Source of the DNA: Thuidium tamariscinum
Lineage: Eukaryota; Streptophyta; Bryopsida; Hypnales; Thuidiaceae
Reading direction: 5' to 3'
Assembly (NCBI GenBank): GCA_947034885.2
Contig: OX344756.2
Span: 24,411,489-24,475,488, forward strand
Length of the DNA stretch: 64,000 nt
Below, piece by piece: positions 37,501-48,778 of the stretch. The first letter of the stretch is position 1; every line of letters starts with the position of its first letter. The translations under genes were made by a program, and so were the position numbers. The notes below the pieces were generated by a model that saw only the letters and a program-made list of their open reading frames with translations, did not search any database and was not told where the DNA came from.

Positions 37501-39455
37501 TTGTTAGAATAGCAAGACCATTTGACTAAAGAATTTGATCATACCATTGTATATGGTTATGCTATGTTTGATTCTACTAACTTAATGTGTATGTTTCAGG
37601 AAGTCAAGTGACATGAATATTTGACCTATACATAAATTAAGAGTAATAATCTTTTGTGATTAAGTACTTATTGAATAGTGGACCAATTGACTAAATATTA
37701 AATTGAAGAAGTAATTAAAGAGAATACAATGGTGTATATGCACACCTCTATATTTAAATATAAATTGTGGGTTTGATTAAGTCTATAGAACAGGAGCCAA
37801 GAGTATTTGACACTCCTATGATTATTTGACACTAGAATCCTAATATAAGACTGTGACAGTAAGTCAAGGGTTAGTTCCATGGGAATTGGACGGAAATTAG
37901 AATAAGTTAAGACATGAAATACCTTTAGAAAACTAATTCTTTTAATTTTAATCTTTTATTTCCGAAAATGAGTGATAATCCTACATCAAAAGTGACTTTA
38001 GATACAAAACGATAGACTATTTGATTTTTCCCAAACGAAAGAACCACCACTAGGGGATTCCTTGGTTTTTTTTTCCTAAGTAATCCTAAGCTACAATCTT
38101 TACCTTCCCTAAGTACTTCCTAACATCCCTCAATCATCTAATTAAACAGTCCAATAGTTTAAGGTAGCTTCCAAGCAAAAATCTAACTCAAGTCTTGCCA
38201 TGAAAAGCCTAAAATAGCCTACATTGGGCCCTCGCCAACAAATCTAGCACACATCAATCAATTACAATATCCAAATTCAATATACAATTGATTTACGATA
38301 TAATTTATAACAATCTACAGTAAAAATTGCAATTGTTCAATTACAATTAGAAAAGACATACCACAAAATCTCAAATTGTACCTCCTTTTGGGGCAACAAA
38401 CCCTCTTCTACAAAAATTGTCACTATTTCTTTACATTTGCCTCAAATTTGATAAAGAATGATTACTTAAAAAGCTAATTTGATCATTTCCATCTTCTCAA
38501 AAATTTCAAATCAATTAACTCCTCTAATCTTTTGATAAAGCTTGCCAAAGTTGTTGCTCTCAATTTGCCACGGCAATAGACCTCTTTCCACAAAAACAAC
38601 CACCATTTCTTTCTATTAGCTTCAAATTGGTTGAATCTTAGCATTTTGAAAATCTAATTTGATTATCTCAATTCTACCAAAAGTTTAGATTGCTCTGACC
38701 CTCCAATTTTTTGATATAGCTCACCAAAATTGTTGCACCCAATTTGCAACAGCAAAAAAACTTTTTCCACAGAAACACCCACCATTTCCTTGAGCTACCT
38801 TCAAAGTGGTTGAATTTTAGCTTTTGAAAAAGCTAACTTGATTGTCTTGATCTACCCTAGAATTTTGATTGATCCAATCTAATATCCACCAACCATTGCT
38901 CCCAAAAGTTGGCAATTTCACAAGCAATTGTCAAAGCCTAATTTTTCTCCATGTTTTCTAACTCAGCCTTAAAGCTAACCTAAAAAACTCTATTTTTTTC
39001 ACCCATTTCCTTCCAAAATACTAATAACCTACTTGAAAAATTGCCTATGATCCTATTCTAATCCCTTGCAATCATTGTGTTTGTATTTTTTATTCATTTT
39101 CTCTCGCTTTTCATCCAACAACTCCTAAAGCACATGTGCATACAAAAAGCATGAGAGAGAAGAGCAAAAGAGACCTCTAAAACATAAAACATTCTAATCA
39201 AAAATCCAACAGAGTAGTTAACTTAATGACATTTGTCTACCTTTAAGTTAATATAAAAACACCATTTTTCAGTGAATGATGCCAAATTGGTACAAAACTA
39301 CATTAAATTGTTGTAGGACTCTCTTAATTACTATTTTTTTCATTCTAACTTCATAAAGACTTTCTATTTTTGCAAATCCCTCATTATTTTGATGATGTAC
39401 TAATTGTTTTACTTTGCTAACTTTTTTTGTGTATTTCATTTAAATTTAGTTTTAA
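37501..39455. other. AT-rich intergenic DNA
   Basis: No gene recognised. 38380-38950 has three similar sentences on plus-strand CAAAAA/CACCATTTC phrases (near 38415, 38600 and 38785), a weak tandem of about 185 bp. Confidence 0.4.
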
Positions 39456-39835
39456 TACTAGGGTGGCCCGTGCCGTTGCCACGGTCCGGAAAAACAACAG
39501 AATCAACAATTTTCTAATTTTTTTAATGTACAGAAACTTCAAAATTCAATAACTTTCATGCCATAGGTTGGAACACCATGAATCAAAGCCTGTGCACCCC
39601 TCCTCGCCGAGGGCTTTCCGACGGTACCAAACATGCACCCGGGGGACTTACGGTCCGGGAGATCTCAACGTAACATATAAAAACTTCAAAATTCAATAAC
39701 TTTCATGCCGTAGGTCGGAACACCATGAATCAAAGCCCGTGCACCCCTCCTCGCCGAGGGCTTTCCAACGGTACCAAACACGCACCCGGAGGACTCACGG
39801 TCCGGGAGATCTCAACGTAACAAACATCCAAACAT
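39456..39835 (+). mobile_element. Family T element, copy 2 (two tandem 147-bp units)
   Basis: Begins TACTAGGGTGGCCCGTGCCG followed by TTGCCACGG, a short hairpin. Two units follow, starting at 39534 and 39681, nearly identical across CACCCCTCCTCGCCGAGGGC and GGGAGATCTCAACGTAAC. It ends in CAAACATCC repeats. Non-coding. Confidence 0.5.
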
Positions 39836-40989
39836 CCAAACAAACAGCCTATCTTCATAGGAGGATAGTCTTTCTTCCTTTAGTTTCTTCTAATTGATTT
39901 CCCTAAACTTCCATGCTAAATTTCTAAAGCTCCAATCACCTTCTAATTGAACACTTTCTAATTTTTATTCTAAGTTTATTCACCAATTCTATTACTTTTT
40001 AATACATGTTTTTTTTTAAATGGTCATTTTTCCTAAATTAATGAGTGTGAACCAATATGGTGATTCGCAAGTACCTATGGTAAAGATATGTATATCCTAA
40101 GCACATTCAATGGTTGTAGAGGAACCATTAGACCTAGGCTTAAGGCTTGTAGGATTACATGCTATCAATATTGGTGTATGCTCATAGCATGGTAGCCATG
40201 GCTTTTGAATTCATGTCCAACAAAAAAAAATTATTGAATGATGTACATCTCCCTTTTATAACCTTATTTCAAAAACATGGAAGATAATGCTCTTTTGAAT
40301 TTTTTTTGTCTAATGAATATTTTAACTAAATCATTGAGCACCTAGTACAAACCCCAAAAGCAAGCTTTTAATTGCCACCCCAGTTGTCTCCACCAATTAA
40401 AAAATGAGATCCAAGAGACGTAGCCATTGAGAATGCAAGAAGGTTAAGGAAGGCAACTTTAAAGAAAATTGTAGAAGTTTTTACCATATGGCTTACAAAA
40501 TTATAATAGTCAAATGTCTCTTTAGAGGGGATTAAACTTGGAGCGCAAGAGTGCTTGTATTTAAATTTGAAGGCCAACTAACTTTGTTGTTTCATGCATA
40601 ATACAACTAACAAAATTACCCTTCAAAATGACATTTTAGCCTAGATGTAGCTTTTCTAAGAGTACAAGACATCAATAGTACTTATCTTTATCATTTTTTA
40701 TCAAGTTGGAAAATAAGAGAATGGACATATAAATTGAACAACTTGAATAAAAGTTTAATACAATCTAACATAATTCAATCCAATTCAATATCTTGTTTTA
40801 TATAGGTAGAGCCTTTTGATTTGTGCCTCCGTCCCAATACATTGAAGCTTCATTCCCAAGTATCCTAAGGATATGAAGGAAGTTTCAAATTAAAACTTCT
40901 CACTTTAAAGTAAAGGGTGTTGGCTTAGCTTGTGCTCATTTATTGATTTCATGTTTATTTTGTTGATGTTGGTTGGATAGATAGTATGA
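39836..40989. other. AT-rich intergenic DNA
   Basis: Nothing recognised. Confidence 0.5.
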
Positions 40990-41310
40990 CATTAAAGCAT
41001 GACAAACATAGGTGATGAATCCCTAGCTCAAGGTGAAATGTACACTATTTGTACATGTTGATTTTTTTGTAGCCTTCTATAATGTGTAAACAATGTACAT
41101 TTCAAGAGATGGGCAATTTCAAAGCCTTATGCCATTCCAACTTCACAATTCCATAACTAATTCTACAATGCTAAAAAAAAATGAAATAACTTGGTCACAT
41201 GCCAATTCTACTTGCCTTTGAAGGAAAATTTAGTGAAAAATATTTCAAGAAGTTTTCCCTCTTTAAAATTGAGTTTTACCTCTTGGATGAACAATTAATG
41301 GACCTTCTAC
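40990..41310 (+). mobile_element. Family L element, copy 4 (partial)
   Basis: Shares GAAATGTACACTATTTGTACATG with L3, and ACCTCTTGGATGAACAATTA..GGACCTTCTACC with the complement of the 50876 copy. The left end is not clear. Non-coding. Confidence 0.45.
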
Positions 41311-41338
41311 CATATTTACAGATTTGGATGGATGGAAG

Positions 41339-42078
41339 TTAACCTTGAATTGCCACCAATGCTATTCTATAGCGTTTGGATGACAGTTTGAGGTCCTAAG
41401 AAGAGATTAGAAGTGTTTTTTTCATCCACTTTTGTTTGATGACCTCTTCATATCTAGCTGCAAAGAATATCCAATTGAGTTTTTACTCTAACTAGTATTT
41501 GTTTTCATGTTGTTGAGAAATAAGTAGAAAAATGGATGGCAATTTTTTTTTAGTTTAATGTAATTTGAGAAGTTGTTGCTCCTTGCTCTAAATCTGAAAT
41601 TTCTCCACAAAAATGATATTTTCTTGAGTTTGAAACCACCATCAAAATGAAGGTCATCTAGTCTAATTTCTACTCCAATTGGAATTTTGGAAAATTCATA
41701 ATATTGAATATTTTTATTGCAATTTGAACTTTGGATGTATTTTCAATGTTAATTGTATCCTAATTGTAGAATGACACAAAAATTGAGTTTACACCATGAC
41801 CTTTTGTCATTGTAATGTATAGACATGGTGAAATTTTCAGATTTTTTGAAGTAATTTTTCTATTTGTTGTGATTTTTTTCACTTTTTCTTCAAAACTTCT
41901 CATAATAATCAATTTTCATAAGAAAAATATAATTTTTTTATGAAGTAGAGAAGACATATAATTTCATCTTCAAAAAGCAAGAATGAATTTTTTTCATACA
42001 TATCTATTCTCTGAATGGTAACAAAATGAGTGGTGAGCAATGAGGCTTGAAATTAGTGGCTATAGGTTTGTCCTTTAA
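41339..42078 (+). mobile_element. TTAA element G2 (sub-family G)
   Basis: 740 bp, homologous along its length to G1 (TAGCGTTTGGATGACAGT; CACCATGACCTTTTGTCA-type right half). Left TTAACCTTGAATTGCC. The right end lacks AGGGG but runs into TTAA at 42075-42078, where element D begins. Non-coding. Confidence 0.65.
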
Positions 42079-42175
42079 CCTCTAAACACCCAGGGTTGCT
42101 ATTTTGTGAGCTTGTGAGCCTACGAGCCTACACAATTTTTTGAAGATTCCATCTAAAACTTTTGGCCAAATTTGA

Positions 42176-43124
42176 TTAACCCCTAAAGCCCTGACTATGT
42201 TTTCACCAAAAAATGCTCCAAAACTGCCATTTCTAATACAAGTGCAATTTTTTTTAAACATATTTTTGACTCATGTAACCGTAGGATCTTATAGTAAGGT
42301 GGTTTGTAAACATGTGGAAAATATTTCAGAAATTTCCACCGTGTAGATTGCAAGATATAAGCATTTGAATTGACAAAAATTGTTTTTTTATCCCTGCGAA
42401 AATCTAGGCAGCTGCACTTCACAAGGTCACATTTGTGTGAAAAGAACTTCAAAATGGTGGTTACTCTTTGAATTCATACTTCAATGCAAGTTGGCTACAT
42501 TCTCAAAAAATTTCAAACCATTTGGAATTGTACAACATATAGGAAAAAATAAGTAAGTAGAAAGAAGTAAAAAATGAGCCAAAATACTAAATTGAGAACA
42601 TTTTATTCATGGAATTGAAAATTTTCAATCCCAATGGTTAAGATGTTGTAATAAACAATCTACACCTTATATTTTTATTTTTTTCCAAAAATATGAAAAA
42701 TTGAATTAAATGAAGAATTTCAAACTTTTTTTGGACTGTAGAGATTCTGTAACTGGCCACAAACCACCCAAAACTCAAAATCTTCATAACTTTTGACTCA
42801 TTGATCGGAATTAATTGATTCAAAGCTTCCCATGTCTGTATAAACCTAAAGAACCAATTTGAAATTTCACTTTTAAGAAAAAAGTTTTTTTGAAGAAGTT
42901 TTTTCAGCTGCCCGGGCTGCCCGCCGAGTAAAGGAAACAGCATATCCTGCTATAACTTTTTAACCGGGAAGTCAAAAGTTATGAAAATTGTCAGGCCTTA
43001 AAGCTACTCCTTGGGTACACATTGTATCAAAATTTCAAAGAAAAAAAATAAAAACTCCATCCGTAGTGAGCTACTCAAAAAATTTATAATCTCAAAAAAC
43101 GGGGTTCAGGGCTTTAGGGGTTAA
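42176..43124 (+). mobile_element. TTAA element A7 (sub-family A)
   Basis: 949 bp with intact TTAACCCCTAAAG and CTTTAGGGGTTAA ends and A signatures (GGCAGCTGCACTTCACAAGG; CTGCCCGGGCTGCCCGCCG). It lies in the left arm of D. The right arm of D has no insertion at the matching point. Non-coding. Confidence 0.8.
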
Positions 43125-43296
43125 CTTTGGTAAATTTTAGTGCCTATTACCGTGGAACTATTATCGTGGACCTATTATCGTGGTCCCTTGAATAACTTTG
43201 TTTTACCATTTATTGTACTTTGCTAGATTTTATGAAGAAAATAAATTAAAGACTAATTATAATTTTTTTGAAATCAAATGAGGTTATTTCACAAAT

Positions 43297-43568
43297 TTAG
43301 ATTTTTATGAACACTCTCCTTAGTCTTGCTTCTTAGTATCCCTTGGCACCAAAGGGAATCCCACAGCTCTAGTTTTTTTTTTAAAAATCCCCCCCGCAAT
43401 TCTGGGACTCCCCTCGGTGCCAAGGGGAGTCTCTCGGCCAAAAAAAAAAAACAAAAAAAAACATTTTTTTTTTTTTGTAATAATAATTTTATTGGAGCCA
43501 TGGGACTCTTCTTGGTGCCGAGGGGTACTAAGAAGCAAGACCAAGGAGAGTATTCACAAAAATCTAAA
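43297..43568. mobile_element. Foldback element R inside element D
   Basis: About 70-bp arms: ACTCTCCTTAGTCTTGCTTC at 43313 pairs with GAAGCAAGACCAAGGAGAGT ending near 43552. Both flanks are AGATTTTT..GAA. The loop contains a second CGGTGCCAAGGGGAGTC copy and long A/T runs. Non-coding; the open frames through it are by-products. Confidence 0.6.
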
Positions 43569-44494
43569 AAAGCTTGACAAGTATTGTTTTAAGATGATAA
43601 ATAAACAACCATTGCATCAAGAAAGAAGAAATGAATCCTTTTATTGGATGAACAAGAGGATAATGAGTCAACTAATCAATAATCTTGTGTAACAAAGTTA
43701 ATTCTTTACAAAAGTAATCCCTATCAATCAAAATTAAAAAAAAATCTTAACAAGTTCCATTATTGATACATTAAGACAAAATTGTAGGTGCCTACATTGG
43801 CTTTTGAGAAGACCTACACTACTATAAGATACTCATGAACAAAATGAAATTTGGTGCAACTAAGTTCTTTCCATATATAATGAAATCATACAAACAAATT
43901 TTTTTCTAAAATTTAAACAAGTCCATTGACTAGAAATTGAGAAGGAAAAAATTGATGCCCTCTTGTTGGCCTTGAGAAGATTTATAATGCTACAAGACAT
44001 GATCAACCAAAATAAAATTTAGTGTAGCAAAGATTTTTATCAACAAATTTTCTTTCTAAAATCTAAACAACTGTAATAATAATACATCAATAAAAATCAT
44101 TAGTACCTTTTCCTAAGCCTCAAAAAGATCTACATTACTATAGGATAATGATCAATTAATACTCTATATTAACTTAATTCCATCTTTATTCATCTTTCAT
44201 ATCAATTGAGTTCTTCATTTTTGTAATGAATACTTTTAAGTAAGATTGAAAATTAGAATCTTTATCGAATTTCAACACAACCACGGTAATAGGTCCACGG
44301 TAATAGGTCTACAAAATAGGTACTAAAATTTATTAGAAATAAAAAATTTTGATTCAAATTTTAAGATGGAATCAATTTTAATGAATTAAATTAAATTTTA
44401 TAATGCTTCTTCAAATTTTTAAACTCTGTGCCCACAGAATCCCTGCTCTACGCTCACAGGCTCATGCTCACAAGCTCACAAAATAGCACCGCTG

Positions 44495-45466
44495 CCTAAA
44501 CACCCAAGAGGACCAAAAGTATCCTCACATAGTTTCAAGTCCAGTTCAAAGTGCTATAACTTTTTCATCCAAGGTCCAAATTCAATAAAACTTGTTGGAA
44601 AAGTTGCACAATCTCTTCTAGTTTTTGTAGTAAAATTTCAAATCAATCCAAGATTTACTGAATTTTTGGAGGCCAATCAAAGCTTACAACTCAATTTGAA
44701 TTCACCAAACTACATATTAGGGCTACAACTTTGGGGGCTTTTATCTCCTTCATCTAATGTTTTTTTCCAATCAAATTTGTTGGGTTTCGTTTCAATTACT
44801 TTGTAGTCTACTTATTGTAATAAAATTTTCATGCCAATCCAAGTTGTTTTGAAGGTTTGTGTGCAATTCAAAGTTCAACATCTTGACATTTTTGAACTAC
44901 AATGAACTTTGGCCGCTTGTGTCTTCTTCATACACAATGTGTTTTCAAAATTTGTTTTTGGGAAAGTTGCGCATACTTGTATGTCTAAAATTTTTATATC
45001 AATCCAAGAAGAAATGAGTGATTGAGAAGCAATTTTGTAGAAGGAGGTTTAGCCGCTTGGATGGGTTCTTTTCAACTTTTCTTGCTATTTTTTTTGACAT
45101 TTCAGAATGGTTTTGTAGACACAATGAGTCAATTGAATTAAAAAAAATTCCCCATTGTGTTTTCATACTATTTTTGAATCACTCCATATTATAAAGTTTT
45201 TCCATTCAAGTAGGTTTAGAAATCAAACTTCACTTCCAAATATGTCTTTAGGAAAATACCAACATTCATTTTCAGCACTAAAACATTATAATCTTGCAAT
45301 CTATGTGGCCAAATGACTCCAAATTTTGTACATGTCATGTACAACATATACTCTAGAAGATTGTGCAGTTGAGATTTGTATAACTTCAAGACATTTAGAT
45401 CTATAAAGCTTCTAAAGGGATCATGATGTTTTTGAACCCCCAAATGCGTAGGCCTTTAGGGGTTAA
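44495..45466 (-). mobile_element. TTAA element C3 (sub-family C)
   Basis: About 970 bp, the reverse of C1. The right end is GGCCTTTAGGGGTTAA; the left end abuts D as CCTAAACACCC. It shows the tandem module most clearly: ATCAATCCAAG or a variant at about 44641, 44833 and 44998. Non-coding. Confidence 0.7.
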
Positions 45467-45507
45467 GGGTTAAGCCAATTCTACACTGGTGGAGCAAAGA
45501 AGGTAAG

Positions 45508-46092
45508 TTAAGGGAGGAGGCTCAGAAACCGCTCATTTAAGAGTTGATCTCCTTCTTTCATGTATTTCTTTTGATGCAAATATTTTGAACTTATTTTTTT
45601 TCAAAGAAAAATATTTTGAGAATCTAACACAAGTTGTTTCATATTTTTTGAAGCATTACTGAATTAGTTATGAATTTTCAAATACAGTCTGGCACTCTGG
45701 CACAGGGCCCTATTTGTGGTCAGCAGGCCTCACAAACTCATACATGCACAGTTTGGAAATAAATCTGGCTTTGTTCAAGAAGTAGCATTGCAACATGGAA
45801 AAAGTAATCAAGGTGGTTTCTAAATGTGTTCCTTCCTGAATGCTTGAATTAATCATTATTTCAGATTTTGTAACACTTGTAAGAAGGGGGTTCAACAACC
45901 AAGTCTTATTTTGTTCACTTAATTGAGAATGAAGCCACTGTGGCTCTGCAACCATCCATTGAAGAAGGAAAAACCAAACTCTTATCATGCTCCAATGTAA
46001 TTGGAAATTCATTTCCCCACAATCAAGTTCCATTTCACAGCCTCCTCCTGGATGGTTGCAAAAGCCTGGGCGATTTCAGAGCCCTCTCCTAA
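45508..46092 (-). mobile_element. Family L element, copy 5
   Basis: Left TTAAGGGAGGAGGCTCAGAA; right GAGCCCTCTCCTAAGTTAT. The complement of copy 1 runs through both halves. It contains a 107-codon minus-strand frame that I do not recognise and that is not conserved in copy 1. Treated as non-coding. Confidence 0.6.
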
Positions 46093-46363
46093 GTTATATT
46101 TGGAGACTGAATAGCTAATTTCAAACCAGTGTAACTTAGCTGATTATACCTGGCAAGGCTTCAGTTGCCCTGTGGATTGGTGGAATTTTTTTTTCTTTTC
46201 TTTGGGGTGGACTTCATGTGCTTGTGATGAAGCAATTTTCACAGCCAGGTGTCATCATCCCTCGTGACTGCAGCCAACTTGTCATTTTCCAAGGAAGCTG
46301 CAACAGTGGCTTGGCATCAATTGGGAGGGGAGGGGATGCCATGTACTTCCTCCGTGTAAGTTA

Positions 46364-46683
46364 CGGTAGGTACACCCAAAAGCGCCACTTATTCATACTG
46401 AGCCTAGTTCCTGCTATTAATTAGTTCAAATTTTTATGTAGTCTTGTTGGCAAGTGAAAGCATGTTCCAACGCACCAAAGAACGTAGGATTTGGATAGTG
46501 TATGCAAAAGTTATTAACAGTCAAAGTGTGTTTCTGAAAGCGCCATCTACAGTCTGAGTACATGACTGATTTTGAAAATGTATGTACATTGTACAGAGCG
46601 CTTTAAAGACAGGTGCCATTTTGGGTGTCCCTACCTTAGTTCATTCAATTTAAGGACAGGTGCCATTTTGGGTGTCCCTCCCT
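46364..46683 (+). mobile_element. Family E monomer, copy 3, with a duplicated right tail
   Basis: 273-bp E copy (46364-46636) from CGGTAGGTACACCC to GGGTGTCCCTACCT, with TA outside. Its last 45 bp or so (GACAGGTGCCATTTTGGGTG and following) are repeated in tandem up to 46683. The duplicated tail matches the fragment at 1651-1695. Confidence 0.7.
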
Positions 46684-46719
46684 TAGTTCATTCAAAATGG
46701 ACCATGGTAAGGTACCAGT

Positions 46720-47860
46720 TGTAAGTTAATGGGCAGCACGAGGAAGTGAAGTTAAGTATGATAAGTATCGCACAAGTCCCTCCCACTCATTGATTAGAAT
46801 AGCCTGCAGTAATGAACTGAAGTTCTCATCCTCATCCAGAGCTCATGAATGTGAAGTTTGAACTTCAGGTCACACTGGCTTGGGAACACCAGAATCTCTG
46901 CTGCTGCTGCTGGAGGACTGTAGTAGTTGCATCAAGTGATGTACCCCCATGGAAAAAGGACCAGGAATCAATGTCTGTGGAAGGCTGGCTCATGAAGCTG
47001 TTGGGTAACTTGGGTGAGACTGTGACTCTGCGGAGAGGTGCTGAACCGGAAACTGGTTTCATCTGTGCCCCAACCCCCCCGGAAGGAAAGAAAGCCCAGC
47101 GTGAACGCACCTTGCTGTGAACTCTCCGCCCTCATGACTTATTTCAGGAAGAAGTTTCAAACAGAAGCTGAGAACCAAGTTGTAGGCTGTGATAAGTATA
47201 GGGCAATGCCCGAGGAGGAGGGGATTACTGAAATTAAAGTGCCGACGAGGAGGGCGGAGCCCGACGAGGAGGCACTTCAATTTCAGTAATCCCCGACGAC
47301 GAGCGATCATTGTCCAGCATAAAGCACGATTAATTGGATGAAATCGCGGGATGAGAGTGCAAGTTCGATGAAGAACACGTAATCCCCGGTTACGGGAAAT
47401 ACCATCGCCACCTGAGCATTACGCAATCTTCCCGGGAAATGAATGGCGCACTTCTCGGGAGTGCTTTATGTTCTGGGATGGGAGTCCGCCATTTCATCAT
47501 CTCCACAGTGCAATTGGACCCAATCTGGTGGGTTCCGAGAATGGAATAAGCGGAATGATCTTCATGCCCAATTGACAACATGTGTTGATCTGGACAATGG
47601 AAGGGAGGGCCTGACTCCGGAGGAAGGTTGGATTTCATGGAGGCAGGAAAGAGGCATAAGTAGGTACCGTGGGCAAGTTTGAAACTCTCGACGACTCATT
47701 GCAAGCGAATTCAATGATGGCACAGTCATTGTGGACTCACTCAGAGAGCCCAATCATTGGGTAATTAAGGGAAGCCCCCTCCAACTGAAGCAACCCTTGA
47801 ATAGCCACATCACCATTCACTACTCATTGAAGAAGAGGAGACCAGTAGACCAAGATGGTA
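46720..47860 (+). other. GC-richer island of unknown nature with an inverted repeat
   Basis: Base composition rises well above the flanks. 47213-47298 is an inverted repeat (GGGGATTACTGAAAT / complement, with GAGGAGG in the loop). Overlapping open frames (46845-47310, 47443-47682) exist on both strands but resemble nothing known. It ends with AAGATG|GTAAGTT at 47857, a good splice donor, so it could be a first exon or an old gene fragment. Confidence 0.35.
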
Positions 47861-47936
47861 AGTTTTGAAAAATCATAAATGGATGGAAGGGACTTCATCG
47901 ATCTTTTTAATAAAAAAACAACTCTTCAGCACATTT

Positions 47937-48778
47937 TTTACCCCTACAGTATAGTACAAAGGCCATTTTCTTGTCAAAAAAAGGACTCTAACGTGCCATT
48001 TTTATTGGGTTCACCCTAGAAAGTGAAAAACATTTTCTTTTTACATAATCTAACCATAAGATCTTCCACTTCACTTGTTTGAGATCATGTGGTAAAAATT
48101 TTATGAAGCTTGACCATATGGATTGAAAGATACTACTCCGTAGTATTCAAAATTGGAAAATGAAGCATTTTTTAACAGTAACTTGCAATTTCAAATGACT
48201 TCAACTAGCATCTGTGAAAAAAAATTGCGCTACAAAATTTGAATTGAATTTATTTTCTATTGAAGAATCAAGTCAAAAGTTTGAGGAAAAAAATTCCATA
48301 AAAAGAACACTTGATTTTCATTCTTTAAAAAAGGTGTTTAGTAGAAGTAGGTCCAAGATTGAACAAGAAACTAAATCATTAATAGCTCTAAGATGAGATT
48401 CAAACACAATAATACCAACAATGAGATTCTTCCAATAAGCATATCAAACAATTATTCTGAAAAATTATAAAGAATGCATTCAAAAATGAAATCTATAAGT
48501 TATTTTTTCAAGAAGGTGCTCTAAGTGTATGAAAAACAAGATTGTCCATAACTTTCACATAACAAATCCAAATAGAATGAAGCAAGAGCTTCCTATGTGT
48601 ACCAAATTACAATCTATCAGAAACTACTAGAAGTTTAAAAAATTATATTTCTACAAACCTAATGTGTTGTCCTATCTTTATAGAAAGTTTTTAAAAATCT
48701 TGATAAATATTGGAACCATAGGGACTTGCCCAAAATCCATTTTATCTCCCAAGGGGACAATGGAACTTTAAAAATTAA
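47937..48778 (+). mobile_element. TTAA element B3 (sub-family B), worn
   Basis: 842 bp, diverged from B2. Left TTTACCCCTACAG; right CTTTAAAAATTAA. Retains CTCCCAAGGGGACAATGG, GATTTTCATTCTTTAAAAAA and ATAACTTTCACATAACAAA. The last TTAA element before the gene. Non-coding. Confidence 0.7.

Larger units (their letters stand above)
42075..44495. mobile_element. TTAA element D with long inverted arms and a tandem-repeat core, hosting two insertions
   Basis: The left arm (TTAACCTCTAAACACCC, then GCTATTTTGTGAGCTTGTGAG) is mirrored at 44465-44495. Inside each arm lie short tandems of CTATTACCGTGGA (43143-43186 and, inverted, 44281-44325). Between the arms, 43741-44150 holds three degenerate units of about 150-170 bp. 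A7 (42176-43124) and R (43297-43568) are inserted, leaving about 1.2 kb of D. The right terminus is lost at the junction with C3. Non-coding. Confidence 0.6.

Noticed and set aside
43289-43692. Overlapping frames on both strands
   Set aside because: They arise from the foldback arms and A/T runs of element R.
45710-46033. 107-codon minus-strand frame
   Set aside because: Lies inside an L element and is not kept open in the homologous copy at 6790-7330.
578-48778. TTAA elements as PIF/Harbinger MITEs with a three-base target
   Set aside because: A TTA or TAA duplication would not give TTAA directly repeated at both ends; the four-base reading fits the flanks and pre-insertion sites better.
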